64,000 nucleotides of DNA from Micromonospora chokoriensis (GTDB taxonomy: Bacteria > Actinomycetota > Actinomycetes > Mycobacteriales > Micromonosporaceae), in contig NZ_JOAN01000013.1 of the NCBI RefSeq assembly GCF_000718555.1, positions 62,001 through 126,000 on the forward strand, given 5' to 3'. Below are positions 32,442 to 41,974 of this stretch, piece by piece (positions within the stretch are counted from its first letter, which is position 1; each line of letters begins with the position of its first letter). The position numbers and the translations under genes were made by a program. The notes beneath the pieces were generated by a model, which worked only from the letters and a program-made list of their open reading frames with translations, had not been told where the DNA came from and searched no databases.

Positions 32442-32810
32442 GTGATTCAGCAGGAGTCGCGACTGCGCGTCGCCGACAACACGGGTGCTCGGGAGATCCT
32501 GTGCATCCGGGTTCTCGGTGGCTCGGGTCGGCGCTACGCGAGCATCGGCGACGTCATCGTGGCCACGGTCAAGGACGCGATCCCGGGTGCCGGTGTGAAG
32601 AAGGGCGACGTCGTCAAGGCGGTCATCGTTCGCACGGCCAAGGAGAGGCGCCGGCCGGACGGCTCGTACATCCGTTTCGACGAGAACGCCGCCGTCATCA
32701 TCAAGGACGGCGGGGACCCGCGTGGAACCCGTATCTTCGGCCCGGTGGGCCGGGAGCTGCGGGACAAGCGGTTCATGAAGATTATTTCCCTCGCGCCGGA
32801 GGTGTTGTGA
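32442..32810 (+). CDS. rplN: 50S ribosomal protein L14
   Basis: L14 of 122 residues starts at GTG 32442 ([20 protein letters not shown]). It lies at the subunit interface, contacts L19 and is the target of RsfS. The C-terminus ([15 protein letters not shown]) is intact. It opens the spc block. Its TGA overlaps the GTG of rplX. Confidence 0.98.
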   Translation: MIQQESRLRVADNTGAREILCIRVLGGSGRRYASIGDVIVATVKDAIPGAGVKKGDVVKAVIVRTAKERRRPDGSYIRFDENAAVIIKDGGDPRGTRIFGPVGRELRDKRFMKIISLAPEVL

Positions 32811-33127
32811 CCGTGAAGGTCAAGAAGGGCGACACGGTCGTCATCATCGCCGGCAAGGACAAGGGTGCCAAGGGCAAGGTCATTGCGGCCTATCCGCGGC
32901 AGGACAAGGTCCTGGTCGAGGGCGTGAACCGGGTTAAGAAGCACACCCGAATCAGCACCACCCAGCGTGGCGCCAAGACCGGCGGCATCGTCACTCAGGA
33001 GGCCCCGATCCACGTCTCGAACGTGCAGGTCCTGGACTCCGACGGCAAGCCGACCCGCGTCGGTTACCGGTTCGACGACAACGGCCAGAAGGTCCGCATC
33101 GCGCGTAGCACCGGTAAGGACCTCTGA
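32807..33127 (+). CDS. rplX: 50S ribosomal protein L24
   Basis: L24 of 106 residues carries the KOW motif ([20 protein letters not shown]). GTG 32807 gives a GTGA overlap with rplN; GTG 32813, ten nucleotides after GGAGG, is an equally possible start two residues later. L24 starts large-subunit assembly. It overlaps rplE by one base. Confidence 0.96.
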   Translation: MTVKVKKGDTVVIIAGKDKGAKGKVIAAYPRQDKVLVEGVNRVKKHTRISTTQRGAKTGGIVTQEAPIHVSNVQVLDSDGKPTRVGYRFDDNGQKVRIARSTGKDL

Positions 33128-33693
33128 TGACCACGGCTACCGAAAAGACCCTGCCGCGCCTCAAGGAGCGGTACCGCAACGAGATCGTGGCGCAGCTGCG
33201 TGAGCAGAACAGCTACGGCAACCCCATGCAGGTGCCGCGGCTGGTCAAGATCGTCGTCAACATGGGTGTCGGCGAGGCTGCTCGCGACGCCAAGCTGATC
33301 GACGGTGCGGTCCGCGACCTCGCCACGATCACCGGCCAGAAGCCGCAGGTGCGGCGGGCGACCAAGTCCATCGCGCAGTTCAAGCTCCGCGAGGGCATGC
33401 CGATCGGCGCGAAGGTCACCCTTCGTGGCGACCGGATGTGGGAGTTCCTGGACCGGCTGCTCTCCATCGCGCTGCCGCGTATCCGCGACTTCCGCGGTCT
33501 GGACGGGCGCAAGCTGGACGGGCACGGCAACTACACGTTCGGTCTGACCGAGCAGTCTGTGTTCCACGAGATCGATCAGGACAAGATCGATCGCCAGCGG
33601 GGCATGGACATCACGGTGGTCACGACCGCCACGACCGACGACGAGGGCCGGGCGCTGCTCAAGCTCCTGGGCTTCCCGTTCAAGGAGAACTGA
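33127..33693 (+). CDS. rplE: 50S ribosomal protein L5
   Basis: L5 of 188 residues includes [20 protein letters not shown] and the P-site loop region ([20 protein letters not shown]). It binds 5S rRNA and bridges to the 30S head. It overlaps rplX by one base; rpsN begins one nucleotide after its stop codon. Confidence 0.98.
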   Translation: MTTATEKTLPRLKERYRNEIVAQLREQNSYGNPMQVPRLVKIVVNMGVGEAARDAKLIDGAVRDLATITGQKPQVRRATKSIAQFKLREGMPIGAKVTLRGDRMWEFLDRLLSIALPRIRDFRGLDGRKLDGHGNYTFGLTEQSVFHEIDQDKIDRQRGMDITVVTTATTDDEGRALLKLLGFPFKEN

Positions 33694-33694
33694 G

Positions 33695-33880
33695 ATGGCC
33701 AAGAAGGCGCTGATCATCAAGGCGGCCGCGAAGCCGAAGTTCTCGGTTCGCGCGTACACCCGCTGCCAGCGGTGCGGGCGTCCGAAGGCGGTCTACCGCA
33801 AGTTCGGGCTCTGCCGGGTCTGCATCCGGGAGATGGCTCACCGCGGTGAGCTGCCGGGCGTGTCCAAGGCTTCCTGGTAA
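33695..33880 (+). CDS. rpsN: 30S ribosomal protein S14, zinc-binding type
   Basis: S14 of 61 residues is the short zinc form, with CQRC and CRVC completing two CxxC pairs. Actinobacteria often have a second zinc-free S14 elsewhere, used under zinc limitation. The spc-operon copy is the C+ form, as here. It is in the 30S head. A 116-nt gap with two GC hairpins follows. Confidence 0.97.
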   Translation: MAKKALIIKAAAKPKFSVRAYTRCQRCGRPKAVYRKFGLCRVCIREMAHRGELPGVSKASW

Positions 33881-33996
33881 GGGCGACCGCGTCCCGGCCG
33901 TCGGCCGGGAACTCCTGCACCGATTAGGTATTGCTCTTCGCCGTAGGCCCGGGGCTGATGCCCCGGGAACCCCGGCGAGAAAGGCTGACGAAATCC

Positions 33997-34404
33997 ATGA
34001 CGATGACCGACCCGATCGCAGACATGCTCACGCGTCTGCGTAACGCCAACCAGGCGTACCACGATCAGGTGAAGATGCCCTACTCCAAGATCAAGGCGAA
34101 CATCGCCGAGGTCTTGAAGGCCGAGGGTTACATCGCCACCTGGTCGGTCGAGGAGCCCGAGGAGGGCGCCGTCGGCAAGCGACTGGTCGTCGAGCTGAAG
34201 TACGGCCAGAACCGCGAGCGGAGCCTGGCCGGCATCAAGCGCGTGTCCAAGCCCGGTCTCCGGGTGTACGCCAAGTCGGACGGGCTCCCCCGGGTGCTCG
34301 GTGGGCTGGGCGTGGCGATCATTTCGACGTCCCAGGGGCTGCTGACCGACCGGCAGGCCCGCAAGCGGAGTGTTGGCGGGGAAGTCCTCGCCTTCGTCTG
34401 GTAA
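33997..34404 (+). CDS. rpsH: 30S ribosomal protein S8
   Basis: S8 of 135 residues starts at ATG 33997 ([20 protein letters not shown]); ATG 34003 is possible. A longer upstream frame lacks S8 sequence. The C-terminal GVGLGVAI-like region reads [21 protein letters not shown]8 binds 16S helix 21 and in E. coli represses the spc operon. Confidence 0.98.
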   Translation: MTMTDPIADMLTRLRNANQAYHDQVKMPYSKIKANIAEVLKAEGYIATWSVEEPEEGAVGKRLVVELKYGQNRERSLAGIKRVSKPGLRVYAKSDGLPRVLGGLGVAIISTSQGLLTDRQARKRSVGGEVLAFVW

Positions 34405-34420
34405 CGGGAGACAGGTAGAA

Positions 34421-34963
34421 ATGTCGCGCATTGGACGTAAGTCGATCCCGGTACCAGCCGGCGTCGATATCACGATCGACGGGCAGACCGTCAAGGTCAA
34501 GGGCCCCAAGGGCCAGCTTGAGCACATCCTCGCCGAGCCGATCACGATCGAGCGGGCCGAGGATGGGCAGCTGAGCGTCAACCGGCCGAACGACGAGCGC
34601 AAGGCCAAGGAGCTCCACGGCCTGAGCCGTACGCTGGTTGCCAACATGATCGTCGGGGTCACCGAGGGCTATCGCAAGAGCCTGGAGATCGCCGGCACCG
34701 GTTACCGGGTCACCGCCAAGGGCTCGGACCTCGAGTTCGCGCTCGGGTTCTCGCACCCGGTGGTCGTCACCGCCCCGGCGGGCATCACCTTCACGGTGGA
34801 GCGGCCGACCCTGTTCCACGTGGCTGGCATCGACAAGCAGCAGGTCGGTGAGGTCGCCGCCAACATCCGGAAGATCCGCCCGCCGGAGCCCTACAAGGGC
34901 AAGGGCGTGAAGTACCAGGGCGAGGTCATCCGCCGCAAGGCTGGAAAGGCAGGTAAGAAGTGA
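34421..34963 (+). CDS. rplF: 50S ribosomal protein L6
   Basis: L6 of 180 residues begins [20 protein letters not shown] at ATG 34421 after GGGAGACAGG. Both RNA-binding subdomains are present, including the C-terminal [14 protein letters not shown] signature. It sits near the sarcin-ricin loop. It overlaps rplR by four bases. Confidence 0.98.
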   Translation: MSRIGRKSIPVPAGVDITIDGQTVKVKGPKGQLEHILAEPITIERAEDGQLSVNRPNDERKAKELHGLSRTLVANMIVGVTEGYRKSLEIAGTGYRVTAKGSDLEFALGFSHPVVVTAPAGITFTVERPTLFHVAGIDKQQVGEVAANIRKIRPPEPYKGKGVKYQGEVIRRKAGKAGKK

Positions 34964-35349
34964 GCGCCACGCTGCTCAAGCGCCGCCGCGGTGTCGCCGC
35001 CAAGCGCGCCGTCGGGCGTGCGCGTCGGCACTTCCGGGTCCGCAAGAACGTCAGCGGTACGGCCGAGCGTCCGCGCCTGGTCGTTACCCGCTCGCTGCGG
35101 CACATGGTCGCCCAGATCGTCGACGACACCAAGGGTCACACCCTGGCGTCGGCGTCGACCCTGGACGCCTCGCTGCGCGGTGCGGAGGGCGACAAGAGCG
35201 CCCTGGCTGGCAAGGTGGGCTCGCTGCTTGCCGAGCGGGCCAAGGCCGCCGGCGTCTCCAAGGTCGTCTTCGACCGCGGTGGCAACCGGTACGCGGGGCG
35301 AGTCGCCGCGCTTGCCGACGCCGCCCGCGAAGCCGGGCTCGAGTTCTAA
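34960..35349 (+). CDS. rplR: 50S ribosomal protein L18
   Basis: L18 of 129 residues starts at GTG 34960 ([19 protein letters not shown]). It binds 5S rRNA, as shown by the family C-terminus [20 protein letters not shown]. It overlaps rplF and is 33 nt before rpsE. Confidence 0.98.
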   Translation: MSATLLKRRRGVAAKRAVGRARRHFRVRKNVSGTAERPRLVVTRSLRHMVAQIVDDTKGHTLASASTLDASLRGAEGDKSALAGKVGSLLAERAKAAGVSKVVFDRGGNRYAGRVAALADAAREAGLEF

Positions 35350-35382
35350 CAACCCCGTCACGAGAGAGAAGGAAGGCTGCTG

Positions 35383-35997
35383 ATGCCAGGTCAACAGCGC
35401 CGTGGCGGCGGGTCCGGTGGCAACGAGGGTGGTCGCCGCGACAACCGCCGTGAGGGCGGCCGCGGAAACGCGCCCGTCGAGAAGACCCCGCACCTTGAGC
35501 GGGTCGTCGCGATCAACCGCGTCGCCAAGGTCGTGAAGGGTGGTCGTCGCTTCAGCTTCACCGCCCTGGTGATCGTGGGCGACGGCGACGGCACGGTCGG
35601 CGTGGGCTACGGAAAGGCCAAGGAGGTGCCCGCGGCCATCGCCAAGGGTGTCGAGGAGGCCAAGAAGCACTTCTTCAAGGTTCCGCGGATCGGTCAGTCG
35701 ATCCCGCACCCGGTGACGGGTGAGGACGCTGCTGGTGTGGTGCTGCTCAAGCCGGCCTCGGCCGGTACGGGTGTCATCGCCGGTGGTCCGGTGCGTGCCG
35801 TGCTGGAGTGCGCTGGGATCCACGACGTGCTCTCCAAGAGCCTCGGTTCGTCGAACCCGATCAACATCGTGCACGCCACCGTGGCGGCCCTGAAGGGGCT
35901 TGAGTCCCCCGAGCAGGTCGCGGCGCGTCGCGGTCTGCCGGTGGAGGACGTCGCGCCGGCCGCCATGCTGGCGTCGCGTGCGGGGGTGGCGCGCTGA
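35383..35997 (+). CDS. rpsE: 30S ribosomal protein S5
   Basis: S5 of 204 residues carries a Gly/Arg-rich N-terminal extension of about 38 residues ([20 protein letters not shown]). The double-stranded RNA-binding fold then begins ([20 protein letters not shown]). It helps form the mRNA entry tunnel and proofread decoding. The spectinomycin loop KVVKGGRRF looks unaltered. It overlaps rpmD by one base. Confidence 0.98.
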   Translation: MPGQQRRGGGSGGNEGGRRDNRREGGRGNAPVEKTPHLERVVAINRVAKVVKGGRRFSFTALVIVGDGDGTVGVGYGKAKEVPAAIAKGVEEAKKHFFKVPRIGQSIPHPVTGEDAAGVVLLKPASAGTGVIAGGPVRAVLECAGIHDVLSKSLGSSNPINIVHATVAALKGLESPEQVAARRGLPVEDVAPAAMLASRAGVAR

Positions 35998-36179
35998 TGG
36001 CACGCCTGAAGGTCACCCAGCTCCGGTCCGGTATCGGGACCAAGCACAACCAGCGTGAGTCGCTGCGTTCGCTCGGTCTCAAGCGGATCAACGACGTGGT
36101 GGTCAAGGAGGACCGGCCCGAGATCCGCGGCATGATCTTCACTGTGAGCCACCTCGTGAAGGTCGAGGAGGTCGAGTAA
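35997..36179 (+). CDS. rpmD: 50S ribosomal protein L30
   Basis: L30 of 60 residues ([20 protein letters not shown]) is the short bacterial type. It overlaps rpsE and rplO by one base each, so all three are translationally coupled. Confidence 0.97.
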   Translation: MARLKVTQLRSGIGTKHNQRESLRSLGLKRINDVVVKEDRPEIRGMIFTVSHLVKVEEVE

Positions 36180-36622
36180 TGACGATCAAGGTGCATCACC
36201 TGCGCCCGGCACCCGGTTCCAAGACCGCGAAGACCCGTGTGGGTCGCGGTGAGGGTTCCAAGGGCAAGACCGCTGGTCGCGGTACCAAGGGCTCCAAGGC
36301 CCGTAAGAACATCTCGGCGGCGTTCGAGGGTGGGCAGATGCCCATCCACATGCGCCTTCCGAAGATGAAGGGCTTCAAGAACAAGTTCAAGGTGGTCTTC
36401 CAGGTGGTCAACCTGGACCGACTCGCTGAGCTGTTCCCGAACGGTGGTCAGGTCGGCCCGCTGGAGCTGGTTGAGTCCGGCGCGGTCCGTAAGGGTCACC
36501 CGGTCAAGGTCCTCGGCACCGGGGACCTCGGCGGTGTGTCGCTCCAGGTGACCGCGCACGCGTTCAGTGCGTCGGCCAAGGAGAAGATCGCTGCCGCCGG
36601 TGGCTCTACCACCGAGCTGTAA
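36179..36622 (+). CDS. rplO: 50S ribosomal protein L15
   Basis: L15 of 147 residues has the Gly/Lys-rich N-terminal arm ([20 protein letters not shown]) threading into 23S rRNA and a globular end ([19 protein letters not shown]). It is the last ribosomal gene of the spc block; a 19-bp terminator hairpin follows, so secY is probably a separate unit here. Confidence 0.98.
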   Translation: MTIKVHHLRPAPGSKTAKTRVGRGEGSKGKTAGRGTKGSKARKNISAAFEGGQMPIHMRLPKMKGFKNKFKVVFQVVNLDRLAELFPNGGQVGPLELVESGAVRKGHPVKVLGTGDLGGVSLQVTAHAFSASAKEKIAAAGGSTTEL

Positions 36623-36632
36623 GGCGTACTAC

Positions 36633-36675
36633 CCATGGCGCCCGTCCAGTTGAGAGCAACTGGCGGGCGCCATGG
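36633..36675 (+). terminator. Terminator after rplO
   Basis: CCATGGCGCCCG and CCAGTTG pair with CAACTGG and CGGGCGCCATGG: 19 base pairs with one bulged T and an AGAG loop, ten nucleotides after the rplO stop codon. Confidence 0.8.
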
Positions 36676-36855
36676 TCTACCTGGGGCCTGAGCGCCCGGT
36701 AATATCGGAATCGATTTATGTAGTCGGGCGCATCTGCCCGGACCGGGGTGGGGCTGTTAGAGTCCCATCCCAGCCATGGATTGCGGGCACTCGCCCGTGA
36801 TCCACCCCGACCCGCCAGGGATCACCGGCGGCCCGCCTCGCGCAGGAGGAAGAAG

Positions 36856-38184
36856 TTGCTGTCCGCCTTTCTCAGTGCGTTCCGTACGCCTGACCTGCGC
36901 AAGAAGCTGCTGTTCACAGTAGGCATCATCGCGGTCTACCGGCTGGGTGCAACGCTCCCCAGCCCAGGCGTCTCGTACGGCAACGTGCAGAAGTGCCTTG
37001 ACACCATCCAGGGTGACACCACCGGGGTGGTGAACCTGCTCAACCTCTTCTCCGGCGGAGCGCTGCTACAGCTCTCGGTCTTCGCGCTGGGCATCATGCC
37101 CTACATCACCGCGTCGATCATCTTGCAGCTGCTGACCGTCGTGATCCCCCGCCTGGAGCAGCTCCGCAAGGAGGGCCAGGCCGGTCAGGCGAAGATCACC
37201 CAGTACACCCGCTACCTGACCCTCGGTCTCGGTGTGCTGCAGGCCTCGGCGTTCGTGGCGCTGGCCCGCTCGGGCCAGCTCTTCCAGAACCGCTGCGACC
37301 AGTTCCCGATCATCCCCGAGGGCACCGGCATCCCGGACTGGCTGACCCTGGCCATCCTGGTGATGACGATGACCGCCGGCACCGGCATGGTCATGTGGCT
37401 CGGTGAGCTGATCACCGACCGCGGCGTCGGCAACGGCATGTCCGTCCTGATCTTCACCTCGCTCGCGGCGCGGCTGCCCAGCGAGGGCTGGCAGATCAAG
37501 ACCAGCAAGGGCTGGGACATGTTCGCCCTGGTCATCGTGCTGGTCTTGGTGGTCATCACCGCGGTCACCTTCATCGAGCAGGCGCAGCGCCGGATCCCGG
37601 TGCAGTACGCCAAGCGGATGATCGGCCGGCGGATGTACGGCGGCACCTCGACCTACATCCCGCTGAAGGTCAACCAGGCGGGTGTGATCCCGGTCATCTT
37701 CGGCTCGTCGCTGCTCTACCTGCCGCAGCTGGCGCTGCAGTTCTTCGACCAGACCGACCCGGGCAAGACGCAGGCGTGGATCCAGAACAACCTGGTCAAC
37801 CCGAGTAGCCCGATCTACATCTCGGTCTACTTCCTGCTGATCATCTTCTTCACGTACTTCTACGTCTCGATCACGTTCAACCCGACCGAGGTCGCGGACA
37901 ACATGAAGAAGTACGGCGGGTTCGTGCCGGGCATCCGCCCGGGCAAGCCGACCGCCGACTACCTGGACTTCATCCTCAGCCGGATCACCCTGCCGGGCGC
38001 GCTCTACCTCGGCGTCATCTCGATCCTGCCGAACTTCTTCTTCATCTGGCTGGACAACCAGCAGTACCAGAACTTCCCGTTCGGCGGCACCGCTGTGCTC
38101 ATCATGGTCGGCGTCGGTCTGGAGACCGTGAAGCAGATCGAGAGCCAACTCATGCAGCGGAACTACGAAGGGTTCCTGCGGTAG
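36856..38184 (+). CDS. secY: Preprotein translocase subunit SecY
   Basis: SecY is 442 residues from TTG 36856 (LLSAFLSAFRTPDLRKKLLF), five nucleotides after AGGAGGA. A frame back to 36748 adds sequence unlike SecY and is rejected. Ten membrane helices are expected; the family stretches GIMPYITASIILQLL, GAGTG-like TAGTGMVMWLGE and GQGFVPG-like KYGGFVPGIRPGKPTA are present. It forms the Sec channel with SecE. Upstream is an AT-rich patch (TAATAT at 36700) but no convincing -35. adk starts immediately after the stop. Confidence 0.99.
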   Translation: MLSAFLSAFRTPDLRKKLLFTVGIIAVYRLGATLPSPGVSYGNVQKCLDTIQGDTTGVVNLLNLFSGGALLQLSVFALGIMPYITASIILQLLTVVIPRLEQLRKEGQAGQAKITQYTRYLTLGLGVLQASAFVALARSGQLFQNRCDQFPIIPEGTGIPDWLTLAILVMTMTAGTGMVMWLGELITDRGVGNGMSVLIFTSLAARLPSEGWQIKTSKGWDMFALVIVLVLVVITAVTFIEQAQRRIPVQYAKRMIGRRMYGGTSTYIPLKVNQAGVIPVIFGSSLLYLPQLALQFFDQTDPGKTQAWIQNNLVNPSSPIYISVYFLLIIFFTYFYVSITFNPTEVADNMKKYGGFVPGIRPGKPTADYLDFILSRITLPGALYLGVISILPNFFFIWLDNQQYQNFPFGGTAVLIMVGVGLETVKQIESQLMQRNYEGFLR

Positions 38185-38838
38185 ATGAGACTCGTTCTGG
38201 TTGGCCCGCCGGGCGCGGGCAAGGGCACGCAGGCCGAGTTCATCGCCGCGCACCTCTCGGTGCCGAAGATTTCGACCGGGGATATCTTCCGGTCGAACGT
38301 CACCCAGGGCACGCCGCTCGGTGTCGAGGCGAAGCGGTACATGGACGCGGGCGAGCTGGTTCCGGACGAGGTCACCATCAACATGGTCCGGGACCGGCTG
38401 GCCGAGCCCGACGCCAGCGAGGGATTCCTGCTCGACGGCTTCCCGCGGACGACTCCGCAGGCGGCCGCTCTGGACAAGCTCCTCGCCGATCTGGGCACCG
38501 CCCTGGATCTGGTCCTGGAGCTGGTCGTGGACGACGACGAGGTCATCCGGCGGCTCTCCGGTCGGCGTACCTGCCGGGGCTGCGGCAAGATCTGGCACGT
38601 CGAGTTCGACGCCACCAGCCGGGACGGCATCTGTGACCGGTGCGGCGCCGAGCTGTTCCAGCGCGACGACGACAAGCCGGAGACGATCGCCACGCGGCTC
38701 CGTGAGTACAGCGAGAAGACCGCACCCCTGGTCGACTACTACGGCGCCCAGGGCAAGCTGGTCGGGATCGACGCCACCGGCCCGGTGGAGGACGTCACCA
38801 CCCGGGCCATCGACGCGCTGCGGTCGTACGGCGGCTGA
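38185..38838 (+). CDS. adk: Adenylate kinase
   Basis: The enzyme of 217 residues interconverts ATP plus AMP and two ADP. The P-loop GPPGAGKGT is at 7-15, followed by the AMP-binding DGFPRT segment. The long lid has four cysteines (CRGC and CDRC), the zinc-stabilised form. Its ATG directly abuts the secY stop, so the two are co-translated. A 14-bp hairpin then precedes map. Confidence 0.98.
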   Translation: MRLVLVGPPGAGKGTQAEFIAAHLSVPKISTGDIFRSNVTQGTPLGVEAKRYMDAGELVPDEVTINMVRDRLAEPDASEGFLLDGFPRTTPQAAALDKLLADLGTALDLVLELVVDDDEVIRRLSGRRTCRGCGKIWHVEFDATSRDGICDRCGAELFQRDDDKPETIATRLREYSEKTAPLVDYYGAQGKLVGIDATGPVEDVTTRAIDALRSYGG

Positions 38839-38870
38839 GGTCCTCTCCGGGCCACGGCGGATAGAGTGCG

Positions 38871-38903
38871 AACAGCGGGGTACGCATGACGTGCCCCGCT
38901 GTT
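38871..38903 (+). terminator. Hairpin between adk and map
   Basis: A 14-bp stem with one wobble (38871-38884 with 38890-38903) closes the loop CATGA. It lies 24 nt before the map start and could attenuate map or end adk transcripts. Confidence 0.55.
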
Positions 38904-38926
38904 CGGCAACGAAAGGTAATCGCTCC

Positions 38927-39778
38927 ATGCGTCGTCACCAGCTGGACATCCAGCTGAAGACCCCTGACCAGATCGTGAAGATGCGGGCCGCCGGGCTGGT
39001 GGTGGCCGAGGCGCTGCGCCGGATGCGGGAGGCTGTCGCCCCCGGTGTGAGCACCGCCGATCTGGACGCCATCGCCGAGTCGACCATCCGCGAGGCGGGT
39101 GGCGTTCCGTCGTTCAAGGGCTACCACGGGTTTCCGGCGTCCATCTGCTCCTCGGTCAACGAGCAGATCGTGCACGCCATCCCGTCGCCGAAGCAGGTGC
39201 TTCAGGCCGGCGACCTGATCTCCATTGACTGCGGTGCGGTGCTGGACGGGTGGCACGGCGATTCCGCGATCACGGTCGGGGTCGGTGACGTGGACCCGGC
39301 GCTGCTGAAGATGGCCGAAGTCGCCGAGGACGCGATGTGGGCCGGCATCGCCGCCGCCGCGCGTGGCGCCGCCAGTGGCAAGGGCCGCCTCACCGACATC
39401 TCGCACGCCGTGGAGACCGCTGTCCGTAAGGGTGGCCGGTACGGCATCGTCGACGGCTACGGCGGGCACGGCATCGGCACCGAGATGCACCAGGACCCGC
39501 ACGTGCTCAACCACGGTCGGCCGGGCAAGGGCCCGCGCCTGGTCCCCGGAATGGCGCTGGCCATCGAACCGATGATCACCATGGCGTCTCCACGTACCGC
39601 GGAGTTGGCCGACGGGTGGACGGTCGTCACCCGGGACGGCTCGGTGGCCGCGCACGTCGAGCACTCGATGGCGCTGCTGCCGGACGGGGTCTGGGTGCTC
39701 ACCGCCTTCGATGGCGGCCGAGCCCGCCTAGGCGACCTGGTAACAGCCCGCCAACCCACCCCCACCAAAACCCCCTAA
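38927..39778 (+). CDS. map: Methionine aminopeptidase, type I
   Basis: The enzyme is 283 residues from ATG 38927 after GAAAGG. It removes the initiator methionine from nascent proteins. The dimetal ligands are visible: LISIDCG and GWHGDSAIT (two Asp), GHGIGTEMHQDP (His), LAIEPM (Glu) and HVEHSMA (Glu). It follows adk, the standard secY-adk-map order. It ends in a Pro/Thr-rich tail (TARQPTPTKTP) that runs into a C-rich tract and the first palindromic repeat. Confidence 0.97.
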   Translation: MRRHQLDIQLKTPDQIVKMRAAGLVVAEALRRMREAVAPGVSTADLDAIAESTIREAGGVPSFKGYHGFPASICSSVNEQIVHAIPSPKQVLQAGDLISIDCGAVLDGWHGDSAITVGVGDVDPALLKMAEVAEDAMWAGIAAAARGAASGKGRLTDISHAVETAVRKGGRYGIVDGYGGHGIGTEMHQDPHVLNHGRPGKGPRLVPGMALAIEPMITMASPRTAELADGWTVVTRDGSVAAHVEHSMALLPDGVWVLTAFDGGRARLGDLVTARQPTPTKTP

Positions 39779-39806
39779 CGCCCCACCCGGGTGCTCCCCG
39801 CCCGTC

Positions 39807-39861
39807 GATCATGAAGTTGTTGCGCCGACACGCCGGTGAGCGTGGCGATTACTTCATGATC
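39807..39861. repeat. Palindromic extragenic repeat, copy 1
   Basis: GATCATGAAGT (39807-39817) and ACTTCATGATC (39851-39861) are exact inverted arms, flanked by GTC and AAC. It shares its arms and the core GACACGCCGG with copy 2 at 40509. It lies between map and the DUF1707 gene. Confidence 0.85.
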
Positions 39862-39914
39862 AACCGATGTCGGGGGTCAGCCGGGACTGGCATGGCGGTG
39901 GCATGCTTGCCGGC

Positions 39915-40466
39915 ATGGATGGGCGGGACGGGATGCGAGCGGCGGACGCGGACCGTGAAGCAGTGGCCGAGCGGTTGCGGGTCGCCCTCGACGAGGGCCG
40001 ATTGGACCTGCACGAGTACGACGAGCGGTTGCAGCGGGCCTATGCCGCACGCACGTACGCCGACCTTGAGGCTCTGGTCACCGACTTGCCGCCGGTGACG
40101 CCGGCGCAGCGGTCGGGCCTGGTGCCGGCGACCGCGTCGACGGTCAGCCCGCTGGATGGCCAGCCCGTTGCGGCCCCCACCCGGGGCGTCACCGCCCGTT
40201 GGATGGCTGAGGTGTGGTTCCCGTACCTGCGGGTGATCGCCATCGTGGTGACCATCTGGGCGGTGACGTCGTTGCTCAGTCAGGATCTGCTCTACTTCTG
40301 GCCGGCCTGGGTAGCGGGGCCGTGGGGTGCGGTGCTGGTCGTCCGCACGATCACAGGGCTGGCCGGGGGAGAGCCCCGGCGCGAGGCGATCGAGCGGCAG
40401 CGCCGACGGCAGCGCAAGCAAGCAAAGCGCGCCGCCAAGTCCACCAAACCCCCCAAAGCACCCTAA
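39915..40466 (+). CDS. DUF1707 domain membrane protein
   Basis: The product is 183 residues from ATG 39915, reading MDGRDGMRAADADREAVAER. The N-terminal DUF1707 domain (ADADREAVAERLRVALDEGR then YAARTYADLEALVTDLP) is common in actinobacterial membrane proteins and often linked to envelope or transcription control. Two hydrophobic helices follow (YLRVIAIVVTIWAVTSLLS and FWPAWVAGPWGAVLVV), then a strongly basic tail. CATGCT ends seven nucleotides before the ATG, fitting a leaderless transcript. Starts at 39867 or 39903 are less likely. It is flanked on both sides by copies of the same repeat. Confidence 0.85.
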   Translation: MDGRDGMRAADADREAVAERLRVALDEGRLDLHEYDERLQRAYAARTYADLEALVTDLPPVTPAQRSGLVPATASTVSPLDGQPVAAPTRGVTARWMAEVWFPYLRVIAIVVTIWAVTSLLSQDLLYFWPAWVAGPWGAVLVVRTITGLAGGEPRREAIERQRRRQRKQAKRAAKSTKPPKAP

Positions 40467-40508
40467 GGCCCTAAACCCCCAGCCCCCACCCCCCACTCCG
40501 CCCGCGTC

Positions 40509-40563
40509 GATCATGAAGTTATTGCCAAGACACGCCGGGATCGGTGGCAATAACTTCATGATC
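40509..40563. repeat. Palindromic extragenic repeat, copy 2
   Basis: GATCATGAAGTTATTGCC (40509-40526) and GGCAATAACTTCATGATC (40546-40563) form a perfect 18-bp inverted repeat around a 19-nt loop containing GACACGCCGG. Outer C-rich (40470-40500) and G-rich (40569-40600) flanks extend the symmetry imperfectly. Confidence 0.9.
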
Positions 40564-40568
40564 AACCA

Positions 40569-40628
40569 GGGCTGGGGGTGGGTTTTGGGGGTGGTGGAGG
40601 GGTGTGGGGCGGCGCGGGGGGTGGGTGG
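40569..40628 (+). repeat. G-rich tract with many GGG runs
   Basis: More than four runs of three to six G occur within 60 nt, directly before the infA promoter. Such a tract can in principle form a G-quadruplex, or pair with the C-rich tract at 40470-40500. The 347-nt gap before infA holds repeat copy 2, this tract and the promoter; I see no gene. Confidence 0.6.
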
Positions 40629-40629
40629 T

Positions 40630-40659
40630 TTGGCGTGCGAGCGCAGGCCGGCGTACACT
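40630..40659 (+). promoter_or_regulatory. Promoter for the infA-rpmJ unit
   Basis: TTGGCG (40630-40635) and TACACT (40654-40659) are separated by 18 nt. The -35 box matches that of rplJ. Downstream in the leader is a perfect 10-bp palindrome, TCTGATCAGA, near 40746. Confidence 0.65.
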
Positions 40660-40813
40660 TTCAGATCGGCGCACAGCGTCCACTCCGGCATGCCCACCCT
40701 GCGCTTCGGTGGGAGCTGGAGCCGCGGCTGGCGCGGGCTTCTGATTCTGATCAGATTTCCGTGTAAGACGTTGTGGGCCGCCCGGAGCAATCGACGTCAG
40801 GACAGCGGAGGAC

Positions 40814-41035
40814 ATGCCGAAAAAAGACGGAGCCATTGAGATCGAGGGTCGGGTCATCGAGCCCCTGCCGAACGCCATGTTCCGGGTGGAGCTCGCGAAC
40901 GGCCACAAGGTGTTGGCTCACATCAGCGGCAAGATGCGGCAGCACTACATCCGCATTCTTCCGGAGGACCGGGTCGTCGTCGAACTTTCGCCGTACGACC
41001 TGACCCGCGGGCGCATCGTCTACCGCTACAAGTAG
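40814..41035 (+). CDS. infA: Translation initiation factor IF-1
   Basis: IF-1 of 73 residues ([20 protein letters not shown]) is one OB-fold that blocks the A site during initiation and helps IF-2 and IF-3. AGCGGAGGAC precedes the ATG. It leads the alpha operon, followed by rpmJ. Confidence 0.98.
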   Translation: MPKKDGAIEIEGRVIEPLPNAMFRVELANGHKVLAHISGKMRQHYIRILPEDRVVVELSPYDLTRGRIVYRYK

Positions 41036-41126
41036 TCCTGACGACGGCCGGGAAGTCCCGTGTCCGTCTTCGACGTCCGGCGTCGCGCACCGCGCGTCCC
41101 CGGGCCAGATGGGAAGTAAGGCAACC

Positions 41127-41240
41127 GTGAAGGTCAAGCCGAGCGTCAAGAGGATCTGCAACAAGTGCCGGGTTATCCGCCGGCACGGCCGGGTCATGGT
41201 CATCTGCACCGACCCGCGCCACAAGCAGCGCCAGGGCTGA
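41127..41240 (+). CDS. rpmJ: 50S ribosomal protein L36
   Basis: L36 of 37 residues starts at GTG 41127 ([20 protein letters not shown]) and ends PRHKQRQG. The zinc site CNKC...C...H is complete, so this is the zinc-binding form. It is one of the last large-subunit proteins to assemble. The next 266 nt before rpsM hold no gene that I can see. Confidence 0.97.
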   Translation: MKVKPSVKRICNKCRVIRRHGRVMVICTDPRHKQRQG

Positions 41241-41506
41241 TTTAGTCCGTCCGGCCGGAGCACGGCCGGGTGGCGTTGGCCCAGGTAGATCCCCAGCGAC
41301 ACACACATCACACATGCTCGTCCCAGCCGCGAGCGGTACGCGAGACGTACCTCTGCGTGGCTGACCCCCGGTCGGAGGCCGGGGCCCGCTCGGGCAGCGA
41401 CCGATCCCGGTCGCCGGCGCTCACCGCGTCGGAAAGACGGGACGGCCGGTAGCGGGGTGGGACGGGTCCACACCTCCGCCACACAACACGAGGAGTACGC
41501 CCGCAC

Positions 41507-41887
41507 ATGGCACGTCTAGTCGGCGTGGATCTCCCCCGCGAAAAGCGGTTGGAGATCGCGCTCACCTACATCTTCGGGGTCGGTCGCACCCGCGCCCTGG
41601 AGACGCTCGCTGCTACCGGCATCTCGCCGGACAAGCGCGCTCGGGACCTCACGGACGAGGAGCTCGTGCAGCTCCGCGACCACATCGAGGGCAACTACAA
41701 GGTTGAAGGCGACCTGCGCCGCGAGGTCGCCGCTGACATCCGCCGCAAGGTTGAGATCGGCTGCTACGCCGGCATCCGGCACCGCCGGGGCCTGCCCGTG
41801 CGTGGCCAGCGGACCAAGACCAATGCACGGACCCGCAAGGGCCCGAAGCGGACCGTCGCCGGCAAGAAGAAGCCCGGCAAGAAGTAG
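41507..41887 (+). CDS. rpsM: 30S ribosomal protein S13
   Basis: S13 of 126 residues begins [20 protein letters not shown]. It carries the helix-hairpin-helix region and the basic tail ([18 protein letters not shown]) that contacts P-site tRNA. Together with L5 it makes an intersubunit bridge. rpsK is 87 nt away. Confidence 0.98.
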   Translation: MARLVGVDLPREKRLEIALTYIFGVGRTRALETLAATGISPDKRARDLTDEELVQLRDHIEGNYKVEGDLRREVAADIRRKVEIGCYAGIRHRRGLPVRGQRTKTNARTRKGPKRTVAGKKKPGKK

Positions 41888-41974
41888 TTCTTAACCGGAT
41901 GACCGGGTCGGCCGCCACCGAGGTGGGCCAGGCCGCAACCCAATCCGGAAAGTCAACTAGGAGCGCACAGACTT

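Noticed and set aside
36690..36770. Promoter for secY at TAATAT or TAGAGT
   Set aside because: Neither -10-like box has an acceptable -35 at 16-19 nt, so I did not list it as a feature.
36748..36855. N-terminal extension of secY
   Set aside because: The extra residues are Arg/Pro-rich and unlike SecY, and AGGAGGA sits just before TTG 36856.
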